Part shown: in pieces, positions 14,203 through 21,460 of the stretch
Layout: each line of letters starts with the position of its first letter
How positions within the stretch are numbered: the stretch's first letter is position 1
Origin: a virus
IMG/VR virus record: IMGVR_UViG_3300046003_007038
Location: 1-23,990 of that record
Length of the DNA stretch: 23,990 nucleotides
Direction: 5' to 3' (one strand)
The notes under the pieces: generated by a model
What the model was told of the DNA's origin: nothing
The model's database searches: none
Seen by the model: the letters and a program-made list of their open reading frames with translations, nothing else
Translations under genes and position numbers: made by a program

Positions 14203-14952
14203 CTACATTCCAGCTTCTGTCAACACACTTTTGATTAAATCAGCCTGTTGTTTATAACGGAGCAGTCTTACCTTCCATTTTTTCACTGGCGCAACCGTTT
14301 GTATCAAATACAGTTGCTCAGGATTACATCTTTCAAAAAATTCCACTGCGCTGTTACAATTATATAGCATCCAAGGGCTGATTTTGCCTTGTGATATCCA
14401 TCGAGTAGCTAAGTTTGGATTTACCTTTATCCAAAAGTCTTGCATAGGCAAGTCTTGCTCTTCAGTCCATTTTTGAACTGTGCGCAAGCTTCTCTGCAAT
14501 CCCATTTCAGGGGTTTCATCATGCAACAGCTCACTCAAAAAGCTGTTGTATAACAGCACATCACTCCATTTTTTGAAATCAGCTTTTTGTTTCAATAACC
14601 ACCGCACATATGTTTCAATCTCCTGAACTTGCTGCTCAATCAACCAATTGCCAAAGCGCACAAACTCAGTGTAATGCCTACTAACACAAAACTCTTGATA
14701 ACTTTTGCTCTTGAGTGTTGTATTTTTCGGTGCTGTGCCTTCATTAAACAATAGATATGATGCATACCCCAGCTTGACATCTGGATTGTATTGGGCTTCA
14801 CTCCTGCGCCTTGGTTCGCAACTGTGGGAAACCAAGGTTGCTTCTTTGGCAAATGCTTTTTGACACCAAGTGCAGAAGTGGGGCCGATTTAAATCAATCG
14901 CCTTTGGCAGCTTTTTTGAGTTCGTCTTTGAGCTCTTTGATACCACGGTCAT
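14203..14952 (-). CDS. Zinc-finger phage protein of unknown function (start uncertain)
   Basis: Near the N-terminus is a compact zinc-binding motif, PHFCTWCQKAFAKEATLVSH then SC: Cys-x2-Cys, and His-x-Cys 12 residues later, C2H2/C2HC-like. A basic patch (CEPRRRSE) follows, then a long helical body of about 200 residues with many Trp (VQKWTEEQDLPMQDFWIKVN, ISPWMLYNCNSAVEF). From memory, similar proteins occur in T4-like cyanophages near the clamp loader, unnamed. The nearest in-frame ATG (14952) overlaps the gp62-like gene by 59 nt; a start at the ATT or CTG codons near 14898-14910, next to the gp62 stop, would fit the gene packing better. It probably binds DNA or RNA at the phage fork; not proven. 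Confidence 0.8.
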   Translation of the reverse strand: MTVVSKSSKTNSKKLPKAIDLNRPHFCTWCQKAFAKEATLVSHSCEPRRRSEAQYNPDVKLGYASYLLFNEGTAPKNTTLKSKSYQEFCVSRHYTEFVRFGNWLIEQQVQEIETYVRWLLKQKADFKKWSDVLLYNSFLSELLHDETPEMGLQRSLRTVQKWTEEQDLPMQDFWIKVNPNLATRWISQGKISPWMLYNCNSAVEFFERCNPEQLYLIQTVAPVKKWKVRLLRYKQQADLIKSVLTEAGM

Positions 14953-15409
14953 CCATTCCACTGTATTTGGCAATTTCCATCAACTCTTCATCACTGTGAT
15001 TGGTTTTCAAAATCATCATCTCTGCTTCATTTACATCACCATACAATTGAGTCAGCAAAGCCTCTGTCTTGGGTGTCTTGGAAGCTGTAGACTTGGTGCT
15101 GATCCACTGATGGTACTGTTTTTTCCCCACACCAGCAACACACATCAGCAAGTATTGCAGTTCTGGATGTTTGCCTAAATTCCATAAGCCATTGTTCACA
15201 AGATCATTAGCTGCCAGTACAAAATATTCTTTGTAGGGATTTGAGTCTGGGACGGCAGAAAGCCAGCGAACTACAACTTTCGGTACAAAGCCCTTGCGCT
15301 CTTCTTCAGTTAAATTTGCATAAAATCCGCGATCCTTTTTGTCAATAGCCTCCAGCAGTACCATAAGGTCCAGTTTGAAGCTTCTTTTTGCTGTTGCTGC
15401 TTTTGCCAT
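14894..15409 (-). CDS. 62: Probable sliding-clamp loader small subunit, gp62-like
   Basis: A 171-residue protein, near the 187 of T4 gp62. After a short basic start it has a helical body: FVPKVVVRWLSAVPDSNPYK, YFVLAANDLVNNGLW, LQYLLMCVAGVGKKQYHQWI, and ends with a helical Lys/Glu tail (DDRGIKELKDELKKAAKGD). The pattern of a 'V-R-LS' helix, a leucine-rich repeat-like stretch and a basic 'KK--HQW' segment matches gp62 proteins of cyanophages as I remember them. gp62 joins four gp44 ATPases to load the gp45 clamp. AAGGA lies 8 nt before the ATG, and a sigma-70-type promoter is upstream. gp44 is not in the window. The identity is likely but not certain; a short helical protein of other function is possible. 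Confidence 0.6.
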   Translation of the reverse strand: MAKAATAKRSFKLDLMVLLEAIDKKDRGFYANLTEEERKGFVPKVVVRWLSAVPDSNPYKEYFVLAANDLVNNGLWNLGKHPELQYLLMCVAGVGKKQYHQWISTKSTASKTPKTEALLTQLYGDVNEAEMMILKTNHSDEELMEIAKYSGMDDRGIKELKDELKKAAKGD

Positions 15410-15430
15410 AATATTTCCTTATCTAGTGTA

Positions 15431-15459
15431 ATTGTAGGCTGTAATCTTGGTTCATTCAA
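15431..15459 (-). promoter_or_regulatory. Sigma-70-type promoter for the gp62-like replication cluster
   Basis: On the minus strand TTGAAT (15459-15454), 17 bp, then TACAAT (15436-15431). Four and five of six bases match the host consensus. The start would fall near 15424, about 15 nt before the ATG at 15409. Use before phage late functions would fit replication genes. It lies next to a divergent late promoter. Confidence 0.55.
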
Positions 15460-15467
15460 GGCATCCA

Positions 15468-15475
15468 TATAAATA
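15468..15475 (+). promoter_or_regulatory. T4-type late promoter (TATAAATA) for the virion protein
   Basis: An exact plus-strand TATAAATA. Transcription would begin near 15482, leaving a leader of about 70 nt, longer than others here, before the ATG at 15555. The leader ends with TAGGAG 10 nt before the start. Confidence 0.75.
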
Positions 15476-15554
15476 TCAGTAACTGCAATTGGTGCAGTTT
15501 TATGGGGTTACCCGCCCCGTATGGCCTAGAACGCCACGTAGGAGACCAAAAGCA

Positions 15555-16487
15555 ATGGGACGACCACTTAACAAAAAATATTTTGGCAGCTTGGCTGCCT
15601 CGGGAATTGGAGGCGAAGGTGTTGCCTCTGTAACCATAACCGGACAAGGTAATTATACTAGTTTGCCAACAGTGGGCTTCAGCCCGCCATTATTACCAGG
15701 CGGCATTTCAGCTGTGGGTAGTGTGGTGATGGAACTGCGCACTGTTGCCATCAACAATGCTGGTGGATCTTACACAGCAGGTGACGTGCTAGTGATAGGC
15801 GGCGGCGCTGTGGTAGGTGATACCACTGCTGGCACATACACTGTGCAGGCCGAGATAGTTGTTGACACAGTTGACGGTGGCACAGGAGCTATCACAGCTT
15901 TTGAAGTTTTGGCCGTTCGCGGATCATATACAGCACTGCCTGCAAAGGTTGCAGGTGGCAGCAATATCACAAACCTCAGCCTAGACGGCGGCACTGGTAA
16001 CAATGCTCGTGTCAACATCACATGGCGGGTTCTTTCTGTTACTGTGACAACAGCTGGTTCAGGTTACATTAGTGTAGCTGATGCTCTACCTACTTTCAGC
16101 GCCGGTACTGCTACAGCAACTGGCGCAGCAGTGCTCACCAGCACAACTGAGCCAGCTATCACTCCTTATGCTGTTACCATTGACGGTGGCACAGTTTTGC
16201 CAGCCGATATCATCAAACAAACTGGTGACAACAACTACATCATGGAAACTACAGAAGGGCAAACTCTCTGCACGTTGGGTACTACTGATACACCTGTGTT
16301 TGGCGGCGCGTACCTTCTGGCAACTGACGCAAATGGCAGCACATACTATGTGACAAAGCTTACAGCCCATCTTGCTGTGTTGACCCAAAAAGCTATGGTT
16401 GGCAGCTATGTTTGGCAAACCGGTGAGCTAGCTCCTTGGGGCCTTGAGGCTGCTGACAACCTTGTTGTGCAAATCAACAATACCTAA
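15555..16487 (+). CDS. Virion structural protein, Gly/Thr-rich beta repeats (310 aa)
   Basis: Starts MGRPLNKKYFGSLAASGIGG at 15555, chosen over the longer frame from 15489 because TAGGAG stands 10 nt upstream and the upstream frame has an arginine-rich, leader-like sequence. The body repeats 'GGxG---V-I---G-GYT-LP-V' units (VASVTITGQGNYTSLPTVGF, NNAGGSYTAGDVLVIGGGAV), about six times, giving a beta-helix or stacked-beta fold, and ends in a distinct domain (GAYLLATDANGSTYYVTKL). Similar MGRPLNKKYFG proteins I recall from T4-like aquatic phages are virion components. It has a perfect late promoter, its own strong terminator, and no cysteine-rich or enzyme motif. Probably a head decoration or fibre-like protein; exact place unknown. 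Confidence 0.85.
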   Translation: MGRPLNKKYFGSLAASGIGGEGVASVTITGQGNYTSLPTVGFSPPLLPGGISAVGSVVMELRTVAINNAGGSYTAGDVLVIGGGAVVGDTTAGTYTVQAEIVVDTVDGGTGAITAFEVLAVRGSYTALPAKVAGGSNITNLSLDGGTGNNARVNITWRVLSVTVTTAGSGYISVADALPTFSAGTATATGAAVLTSTTEPAITPYAVTIDGGTVLPADIIKQTGDNNYIMETTEGQTLCTLGTTDTPVFGGAYLLATDANGSTYYVTKLTAHLAVLTQKAMVGSYVWQTGELAPWGLEAADNLVVQINNT

Positions 16488-16523
16488 GACAGTTTCGCTG
16501 CCTTGGTAAAGCAGTGGACTCTG

Positions 16524-16570
16524 GAAACCCTCTCAAGCAAGCCCGAGCGAACTTGAGAGGGTTTCTTTTT
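16524..16570 (+). terminator. Strong intrinsic terminator
   Basis: GAAACCCTCTCAAG (16524-16537) pairs perfectly with CTTGAGAGGGTTTC (16552-16565): a 14-bp stem, 14-nt loop, followed by TTTTT. It lies 37 nt after the virion gene and stops plus-strand transcripts before the convergent radical SAM gene. On the minus side there is no T-run. Confidence 0.9.
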
Positions 16571-16572
16571 GA

Positions 16573-18015
16573 CTACCAGGTAATATAGGCTTGGGCGATG
16601 CTGTCACGCAGTTGACTTGTGTCCACATCAACCATCTGATCTGGCATATAGCTGCTGGGCCCCTGCCGCATAGTGACTGCATCCACATACATTGAAAATT
16701 TACCCTCTTCGGCAGTTTTCAACACGCTGGGAATCTCCAGTTCCTGCAGGATTGGGTCAAACTGTTGCACAAAAGCCGTATCCACTCCCAGCATACTGAA
16801 TCTGGCGTTGTAGTGGGCCTGGCCTTTTTCCTGCCGAAGTCGCAGAACCAAGTCCAACCCAGTGAGATCGTGGGGGGCGAAGTTTTCACCAAATCCCACA
16901 TTTTTGTAGCCGAGTAGAAGAACGTTCACACCTTCCTGCCAGCAACGTTCCAGGAGTTCTGCTGTTTCAGCAAGGTCCACACTGCCAACCACATGCTGAG
17001 CCATAATGGAGGGCAGTTTCCACCACTTCTCGCCCTGACTCTTCATGTGATTGTCTAGGTTACTCCTAATCTTGGAGATTTTGTTCAAGTCTTTGGCATT
17101 GTGAACACTCACACCAATAGCACCAGCATGGTTCACTACAGCCAATGCCTTCTCCCGATCCAAACTCCACTTAACACCAAAAGTAGTGAAGTTTGGTACA
17201 ATGTTCTTACTTGCGGTGTACTGAATGATCTCTGCGAAATTGGGGTGGTCAGTTGTCTCCCCGCCACCATAAGCAATTTCAAACACTCCCATCCGACTAA
17301 ACGTATCAACCAAATTGAGAACTTCCTTCAGTTGTGCATGCTTGCCTTCTGGGGTGCTGCCCTGATAACACCAATTACATTTGTAAAGGCAGTGGTCGGT
17401 CAGCTTAACGTCGACGAGCTCAGGATAAGTGCTCTTGACGTAAGGAAGAGCGTCATCTTGCATGCTGAGCCGCACCTTGTGCCCACTGCTGGGGCTGAAC
17501 AAGGTCCAATAATCCCCATCCTGGCGAATGCGCTTTTCGCCCGAGTGTTGGATAGCCGCAGTGATGTCGTTCTCAAAGCTGCCGTCTGGGGGTGTTTGCC
17601 CATCGCTGTTGTCGTTCCCGCCGAGGATAACAACATCATCGCGCATCACATACTGGTAGAGGCTCTTGACAAATCCACCATCAACAGGATCTGAGCTTGA
17701 GAAAATTCCCCAAATGCTTTGATGGTCCACACCATAGCTGCAAAAAGTGTCTGCTGTGTAGTTTGTGCCAAGCCAGCTGTTCATCAACTGAACAGCGGTT
17801 TCCCCTGACACATTTTCCCTATCCAGAGCATGGTATAGCTGGGTGGCAAAATACGCCGACTTGCTTTCTTGATCAGCCAGGGTGAACTGTTCCCAACCAT
17901 ATTCAAAGCGGTTGTGCTCATCTGTGCCAACCCGCATTCCGGCCGGAATCATCACAATGCTGTGACTACTACTGCTGTTGGTAGCAAAGCCAGCCCGAAC
18001 GTTGAAAATCTTCAC
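16573..18015 (-). CDS. Radical SAM protein with N-terminal NSSSSHS motif (480 aa)
   Basis: From the GTG at 18015 the protein starts (M)KIFNVRAGFATNSSSSHS, the amino-terminal form found in many phage and bacterial proteins of unknown role (MKIRNGFVSNSSSS type). The rest of the N-terminal half (to about 190) is an unassigned domain. The C-terminal half is a radical SAM core: DHCLYKCNWCYQGS with Cys209, Cys213 and Cys216 (CxxxCxxC) for a 4Fe-4S cluster, and YGGGETTDHP (GGE, SAM binding). The substrate is not readable; no auxiliary cluster is obvious. The GTG is favoured over the upstream ATG (18042) because GAGAGAGG lies 5 nt before it and the promoter's -10 element covers the ATG. Radical SAM enzymes modify proteins, RNA or small molecules. 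No RiPP precursor gene is visible nearby. Confidence 0.85.
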   Translation of the reverse strand: MKIFNVRAGFATNSSSSHSIVMIPAGMRVGTDEHNRFEYGWEQFTLADQESKSAYFATQLYHALDRENVSGETAVQLMNSWLGTNYTADTFCSYGVDHQSIWGIFSSSDPVDGGFVKSLYQYVMRDDVVILGGNDNSDGQTPPDGSFENDITAAIQHSGEKRIRQDGDYWTLFSPSSGHKVRLSMQDDALPYVKSTYPELVDVKLTDHCLYKCNWCYQGSTPEGKHAQLKEVLNLVDTFSRMGVFEIAYGGGETTDHPNFAEIIQYTASKNIVPNFTTFGVKWSLDREKALAVVNHAGAIGVSVHNAKDLNKISKIRSNLDNHMKSQGEKWWKLPSIMAQHVVGSVDLAETAELLERCWQEGVNVLLLGYKNVGFGENFAPHDLTGLDLVLRLRQEKGQAHYNARFSMLGVDTAFVQQFDPILQELEIPSVLKTAEEGKFSMYVDAVTMRQGPSSYMPDQMVDVDTSQLRDSIAQAYITW

Positions 18016-18022
18016 AGCAACC

Positions 18023-18068
18023 TCTCTCGTGTGTTCAGCCATTATACACACGAGAGAAAATACGTCAA
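18023..18068 (-). promoter_or_regulatory. Sigma-70 promoter inside a 12-bp palindrome (radical SAM gene)
   Basis: On the minus strand TTGACG (18068-18063), 16 bp, TATAAT (18046-18041). TCTCTCGTGTGT (18023-18034) and ACACACGAGAGA (18046-18057) form a perfect 12-bp inverted repeat with 11 bp between; the -10 element lies in and beside its centre. The transcript would start near 18033 and its ribosome binding site (GAGAGAGG, 18021-18028) lies at the edge of the downstream arm. A repressor bound here would block RNA polymerase; the arm in RNA could also hide the binding site. Confidence 0.8.
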
Positions 18069-18069
18069 G

Positions 18070-18570
18070 CTAGACCAATTGGCGAATATCCAGTTGATCG
18101 GGCAGCTTGCCCAGCTCTTTCACAAAAAACACACATAAGGGATTACTGCCTTGGGTCAATGGAAAGGCCAGTATGTGTCCATTCTTCAATCTGGGAAAAT
18201 ACCACTTGACATCACTGAACACATTGAGAATTTCAATGTTACAGAAATCAGGCATATAGCCTTTTATGGGATTGATACAAAAGGCATCAAAATCCTTGTC
18301 GTTTAGGTCCACTAGCTTCATGATTTCCAAATCACCAGCGTGTTTGTCTCCCACAACAATGCTCCAATCCAAGGGCATTTGTATGTTGTAAGGTCCAATT
18401 TTGATATCTGCACAAGGGCTATGGAAAATATCTAAGAAGATCAATGGGTACCAATAGTAGTCAATGTTGTGGCTATCACTGTAGTCAAGAACGCAATAGC
18501 GCAAATCATCCACTTTTTCAGGAAGTTGATTCAAGTCATACGCTGTATTTTCTGTGGTCAAAATGCGCAA
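18070..18570 (-). CDS. Hypothetical phage protein (166 aa, TTG start)
   Basis: Starts (M)RILTTENTAYDLNQLPEK at the TTG 18570, with TAGGA 7 nt upstream; no closer ATG gives the same start. The fold looks alpha/beta with rich Asp and aromatic residues: YWYPLIFLDIFHSPCAD, PLDWSIVVGDKHAGDLEIMK, and FDAFCINPIKGYMPDFCNIE. Patterns such as 'P-DW-I--GD---GD-E' and 'F-AFC-NP--G' remind me of a conserved unnamed protein of T4-like aquatic phages, but I cannot assign a name. It ends just before the operator region of the radical SAM gene and lies downstream of UvsW, with its own late-like promoter. No signal peptide or membrane segment. Confidence 0.75.
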   Translation of the reverse strand: MRILTTENTAYDLNQLPEKVDDLRYCVLDYSDSHNIDYYWYPLIFLDIFHSPCADIKIGPYNIQMPLDWSIVVGDKHAGDLEIMKLVDLNDKDFDAFCINPIKGYMPDFCNIEILNVFSDVKWYFPRLKNGHILAFPLTQGSNPLCVFFVKELGKLPDQLDIRQLV

Positions 18571-18596
18571 AGGAGTTTCCTAATGTGATGATCACT

Positions 18597-18604
18597 TATT
18601 TAAA
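18597..18604 (-). promoter_or_regulatory. Possible late promoter (TTTAAATA)
   Basis: Minus strand TTTAAATA, one base from TATAAATA, would start transcription near 18591, about 20 nt before the TTG at 18570. A small palindrome, GTGATGATCAC, lies just downstream (18585-18595). Weak evidence; could be chance in an A+T-rich gap. Confidence 0.35.
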
Positions 18605-18615
18605 TTGAAATCACA

Positions 18616-20073
18616 CTAGTAACGGATTTTTTTCACCTCAAAAGGGTATTCACTTGTTTTGTAAAACTGTTTGCGTTTGTTAAGATGGCTGTTACTGAAC
18701 TTCATCTTGCTGCTGATGTCATAAATTTGAACACTGCTCTTGTCATCTGCCATTCGTAATCCACGCCCAATGCTTTGAATAGTTCTTACAAAACTTTTGC
18801 CTGCTTCAACCAATACTAGATTGAAGATTCTGTTGATTGAAATACCTGTTGACGTGGTGCCATATGTGGCTACCATTATTTTATTATCGCTGAAATTGAT
18901 CTCTTTGTAATGCTCTCTACGATCTTTGGCACTCATTTCTCCTGAGATGAATACTGCTCCACTTAGTTGATTATAGAGTTTTTGTCCAGTTTCAATACGG
19001 TCAACAAGAACAAGTGTGTTTCCTGACTCAGCTATTGTCTCGATAGTTTGTGCCATCCATTGCAGCCTCTGATCATTTGTGACCAAAAACTTCAACTCTT
19101 CCTGGTAGTTTCCATATTGGAATGTTTCTTGTGTTTGTAAGCATGTTACATCACACTGTGCCAGCACTCCTTTGTCTTGCAGTTCTTTGGCAGTAAGGCT
19201 TCCAATTTGCGGCCCAATAGCAGTAAACAAACCCACTTGTTTGTATTCTTCCTCAGGAACGGTGCCAGTCAGTCCCCAACGAATGGGAATGTTTTTGAAC
19301 ACGCTTGTGAGTAATTGATGTAACACATTTAAATCTTTTACTCCATGGCACTCATCACAAATCACACACACCAAATCTTTCAAAAATGTCTCTAACTGAT
19401 CTCCATCAAGAGAGTCTTTGTTCTTTTTGTCTAGAACATTCAAGCTCTGCCATGTGCAGATAGTGTGTTTGCAGGTGTACTCTTTTCGATCACCAAACAA
19501 TACCCCTACATCAAGACCAATATTTCGATAATCTTCTTCTGTCTGTTGCACAAGATTCTTGTTAGGAACAATAACGATAGTTCGTCCACGCTCTTCAACA
19601 ATTTTTGAAAGTGTGGCTGTTACAATAGTTTTGCCAGCTGAAGTGGGTAGTACATTGACCCCTTGTGGGTTTTGGAGACAGAGATTGATGGCGTCTACTT
19701 GATAGTCTCGCAATTGAATTGGTTGACCAGCAAATCGATGCCCTGCAGGCCAAGTCAAAGGACTTAGAAAATTCTCATCAATTGATGGAAAGCTGATGTT
19801 GTGAAATGCACGTTGATCGTCAATCTCAAACTCATAACCATGTTCTTGTAAAACAGGTAATAGTCGATCCAGAATGTTGAGATAGGTTTTGCCTCCAAGA
19901 GTACAAAAGCTGGTGCAGCCGTCCCATCGTCCCATTTTGAAAGCGGGACTATACCGAGCTGATGGCAAGAAGTATTTGACAGAATTAACCAATGCTCTCT
20001 TGACAGGTAGGTCGATCCCTGTGATTTGAATGTTTACCTCGTCTTGAATAATTATCTTTGCAACTTTGCTCAT
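18616..20073 (-). CDS. uvsW: UvsW-like DNA/RNA helicase
   Basis: A 485-residue superfamily 2 helicase. The first 100 residues form the UvsW-type N-terminal domain (RYSPAFKMGRWDGCTSFCTL). Motifs follow in order: LRDYQVDAIN (Q-like), PTSAGKT (Walker A, 143-149), IVPNKNLVQQ (Ia), ICDECHG (DECH box, about 238-244), GLTGTVPEEE (III), and QSIGRGLRM (VI). In T4, UvsW unwinds D-loops, R-loops and branched DNA, ends origin-dependent initiation and supports recombination-driven replication and fork rescue. Length and order match T4 UvsW (about 500 residues). ATG at 20073 is preceded by GGAAAC and a sigma-70-type promoter. Next to the kinase pair, which is divergent. Confidence 0.92.
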   Translation of the reverse strand: MSKVAKIIIQDEVNIQITGIDLPVKRALVNSVKYFLPSARYSPAFKMGRWDGCTSFCTLGGKTYLNILDRLLPVLQEHGYEFEIDDQRAFHNISFPSIDENFLSPLTWPAGHRFAGQPIQLRDYQVDAINLCLQNPQGVNVLPTSAGKTIVTATLSKIVEERGRTIVIVPNKNLVQQTEEDYRNIGLDVGVLFGDRKEYTCKHTICTWQSLNVLDKKNKDSLDGDQLETFLKDLVCVICDECHGVKDLNVLHQLLTSVFKNIPIRWGLTGTVPEEEYKQVGLFTAIGPQIGSLTAKELQDKGVLAQCDVTCLQTQETFQYGNYQEELKFLVTNDQRLQWMAQTIETIAESGNTLVLVDRIETGQKLYNQLSGAVFISGEMSAKDRREHYKEINFSDNKIMVATYGTTSTGISINRIFNLVLVEAGKSFVRTIQSIGRGLRMADDKSSVQIYDISSKMKFSNSHLNKRKQFYKTSEYPFEVKKIRY

Positions 20074-20098
20074 GTTTCCATCTCAGTTTCAAGTCTAG

Positions 20099-20127
20099 AT
20101 TGTAATTTAGCATCTGACTTCAGCCAA
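20099..20127 (-). promoter_or_regulatory. Sigma-70-type promoter for uvsW
   Basis: Minus strand TTGGCT (20127-20122), 17 bp, TACAAT (20104-20099). The start would be near 20092, about 19 nt before the ATG at 20073. The -35 element is a partial match (4 of 6), the -10 good (5 of 6). Confidence 0.5.
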
Positions 20128-20150
20128 GTTGTGGTAGTGTAAATACTCTT

Positions 20151-20801
20151 ATGCAACTTAGTGAATTGGAAATAACCAAACAATTGAAAAAGCGCGGACC
20201 TGTTCACTGGCAAGAAGTTGTGAACAAACATGGCTGGACGCTTGTTGGGTGGGGTAATGAGGCTGTAGTGGTAGGTCATCCTGAAAAACCCTATGTGCTT
20301 AGAATTTTCAGTAAGGACACGCCCTATGTGGATTGGGTCAATTTAGTTAAGTCACATCAAGAAAATCCACATTTTCCCAAATTCAGCCGCTACGTAAGAC
20401 CTATTCCAGGAACTGAAATGAATTATGTGAGAATGGAAATATTAAAATCCATTACGGAAAATCAATTGATGAAAGATTATCTACCAGAATTAGCATATTT
20501 GTATATTCAAACAACACTGCTGGGATATCAGTTTGAATTAGACTTTGCCCCAACAGTAGGGGTTTACCTCCGAGAACTTTCAAGAGGCAGTATTTTTGAC
20601 AAACAAATTCAAAACGAACTATGGGAAAAAATTGGAAAACCAGACAGCTCTTGGAAACAGGCAATAGACTTATTGTTGACCTTACACCAAAAAAGTAAAA
20701 AGTGGCCTAGTGAGCTGGATATGCATTATGGCAACTTCATGCTACGAGGCAATATTCTTGTAATCTCTGACCCCCTGAAGTTACCTAGTCACCGTGCATA
20801 A
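20151..20801 (+). CDS. Kinase-fold protein, first of tandem pair (216 aa)
   Basis: Reads like a small member of the protein-kinase/aminoglycoside-phosphotransferase fold: a Gly-rich loop, LVGWGNEAVVVGHPEKPYVL; an RIF where the nucleotide-binding Lys usually sits (Arg51 in its place); RMEIL hinge-like; catalytic loop LDMHYGNFM (Asp190, His192, Asn195), matching D-H--N; and VISDPL (Asp207), matching the DFG Asp. The Arg-for-Lys change may weaken ATP use or make it a pseudokinase. The substrate is unknown; the D-H--N form is nearer to small-molecule phosphotransferases than to classic protein kinases. No ribosome binding site is clear; TGTAAATA (20138-20145) lies too close to the ATG to be a usual late promoter. 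The ending overlaps the paralog by 8 nt. Confidence 0.75.
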   Translation: MQLSELEITKQLKKRGPVHWQEVVNKHGWTLVGWGNEAVVVGHPEKPYVLRIFSKDTPYVDWVNLVKSHQENPHFPKFSRYVRPIPGTEMNYVRMEILKSITENQLMKDYLPELAYLYIQTTLLGYQFELDFAPTVGVYLRELSRGSIFDKQIQNELWEKIGKPDSSWKQAIDLLLTLHQKSKKWPSELDMHYGNFMLRGNILVISDPLKLPSHRA

Positions 20802-21426
20802 CTTACACGAGCTAGAGATTACAAAAGACTTAAAAACCAAAAGCCTTAGCGAAATATTGCACAAAAATGGATGGCAATTATTGGGCACAGGCAAAGAAGC
20901 GTTTGTTGCTGAACACCCCAAAGAGTCTTATGTACTGCGCATCTGGGTCAAAGGCAGCCGGTATGAGCACTTTGTTGAGTATTGTAGGCACAACCAACAC
21001 AATACTCATGTTCCCAAATTCAGTAGATATATACGCCCTATTCCTGGGACACCTTATGTGTATGTGCGAATGGAAAAACTATTACCTGTTAGTTTGAATA
21101 GATTAACACAAAATTATATGCCTGAGCTGCTATATTTGCACCTCTTGGCCAAAAAATATAATGTTCGTGCCCTAGTGGACCATGTTTTTGATGCAGTTGC
21201 AGATTTTATCTATGCAGAGGGAATTGATATAGAGTCAATATCTGACATAATGGGAGATCTTTGGGACATTTGGCAAAGGATTGGTCCCCCAGATCCCAGT
21301 TGGAAACAAGTATCCCAAAATTTGATTTCGTATGCCACTCACTATGGATTAACATCCTGGGATTTACACAATGCAAATTTTATGACCCGAGACGGCAATC
21401 TAGTAATAACTGACCCATTCTTTTAA
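20794..21426 (+). CDS. Kinase-fold protein, second of tandem pair (210 aa, GTG start)
   Basis: A paralog of the preceding gene: both start LHELEITKDLK / LSELEITKQLK and share FSRY-RPIPGT and SWKQ. Kinase landmarks are at the same positions: Gly loop LLGTGKEAFVAEHP, Arg at the VAIK Lys position (VLRIW), WDLHNANFM (Asp190, His192, Asn195), and VITDPF (Asp207). A 20-residue part after 118 differs most. The GTG start aligns with the first paralog's ATG, and the 8-nt overlap suggests translational coupling. The two proteins may form a heterodimer, one active and one regulatory; this is inference. A 15-bp terminator begins at the stop codon. Confidence 0.78.
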   Translation: MHNLHELEITKDLKTKSLSEILHKNGWQLLGTGKEAFVAEHPKESYVLRIWVKGSRYEHFVEYCRHNQHNTHVPKFSRYIRPIPGTPYVYVRMEKLLPVSLNRLTQNYMPELLYLHLLAKKYNVRALVDHVFDAVADFIYAEGIDIESISDIMGDLWDIWQRIGPPDPSWKQVSQNLISYATHYGLTSWDLHNANFMTRDGNLVITDPFF

Positions 21427-21459
21427 AAAAATGGGGAGGATTGCTCCTCCCCATTTTTT
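21426..21459. terminator. Bidirectional intrinsic terminator
   Basis: AAAAAATGGGGAGGA (21426-21440) pairs perfectly with TCCTCCCCATTTTTT (21445-21459) around TTGC: a 15-bp stem with A-run and T-run on either side. It separates the convergent kinase pair (plus) and PspA-like gene (minus) and serves both. The plus gene's stop codon ends within it. Confidence 0.92.
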
Positions 21460-21460
21460 G

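Noticed and set aside
17101-17694. A 197-residue open frame on the plus strand opposite the radical SAM gene
   Set aside because: It lies fully antisense to a gene with clear catalytic motifs; it has no ribosome site and an improbable Cys/His-rich composition.
20138-20145. TGTAAATA before the first kinase-like gene as a late promoter
   Set aside because: The start would fall on the ATG itself; differs from the consensus at the second base. Left unannotated.
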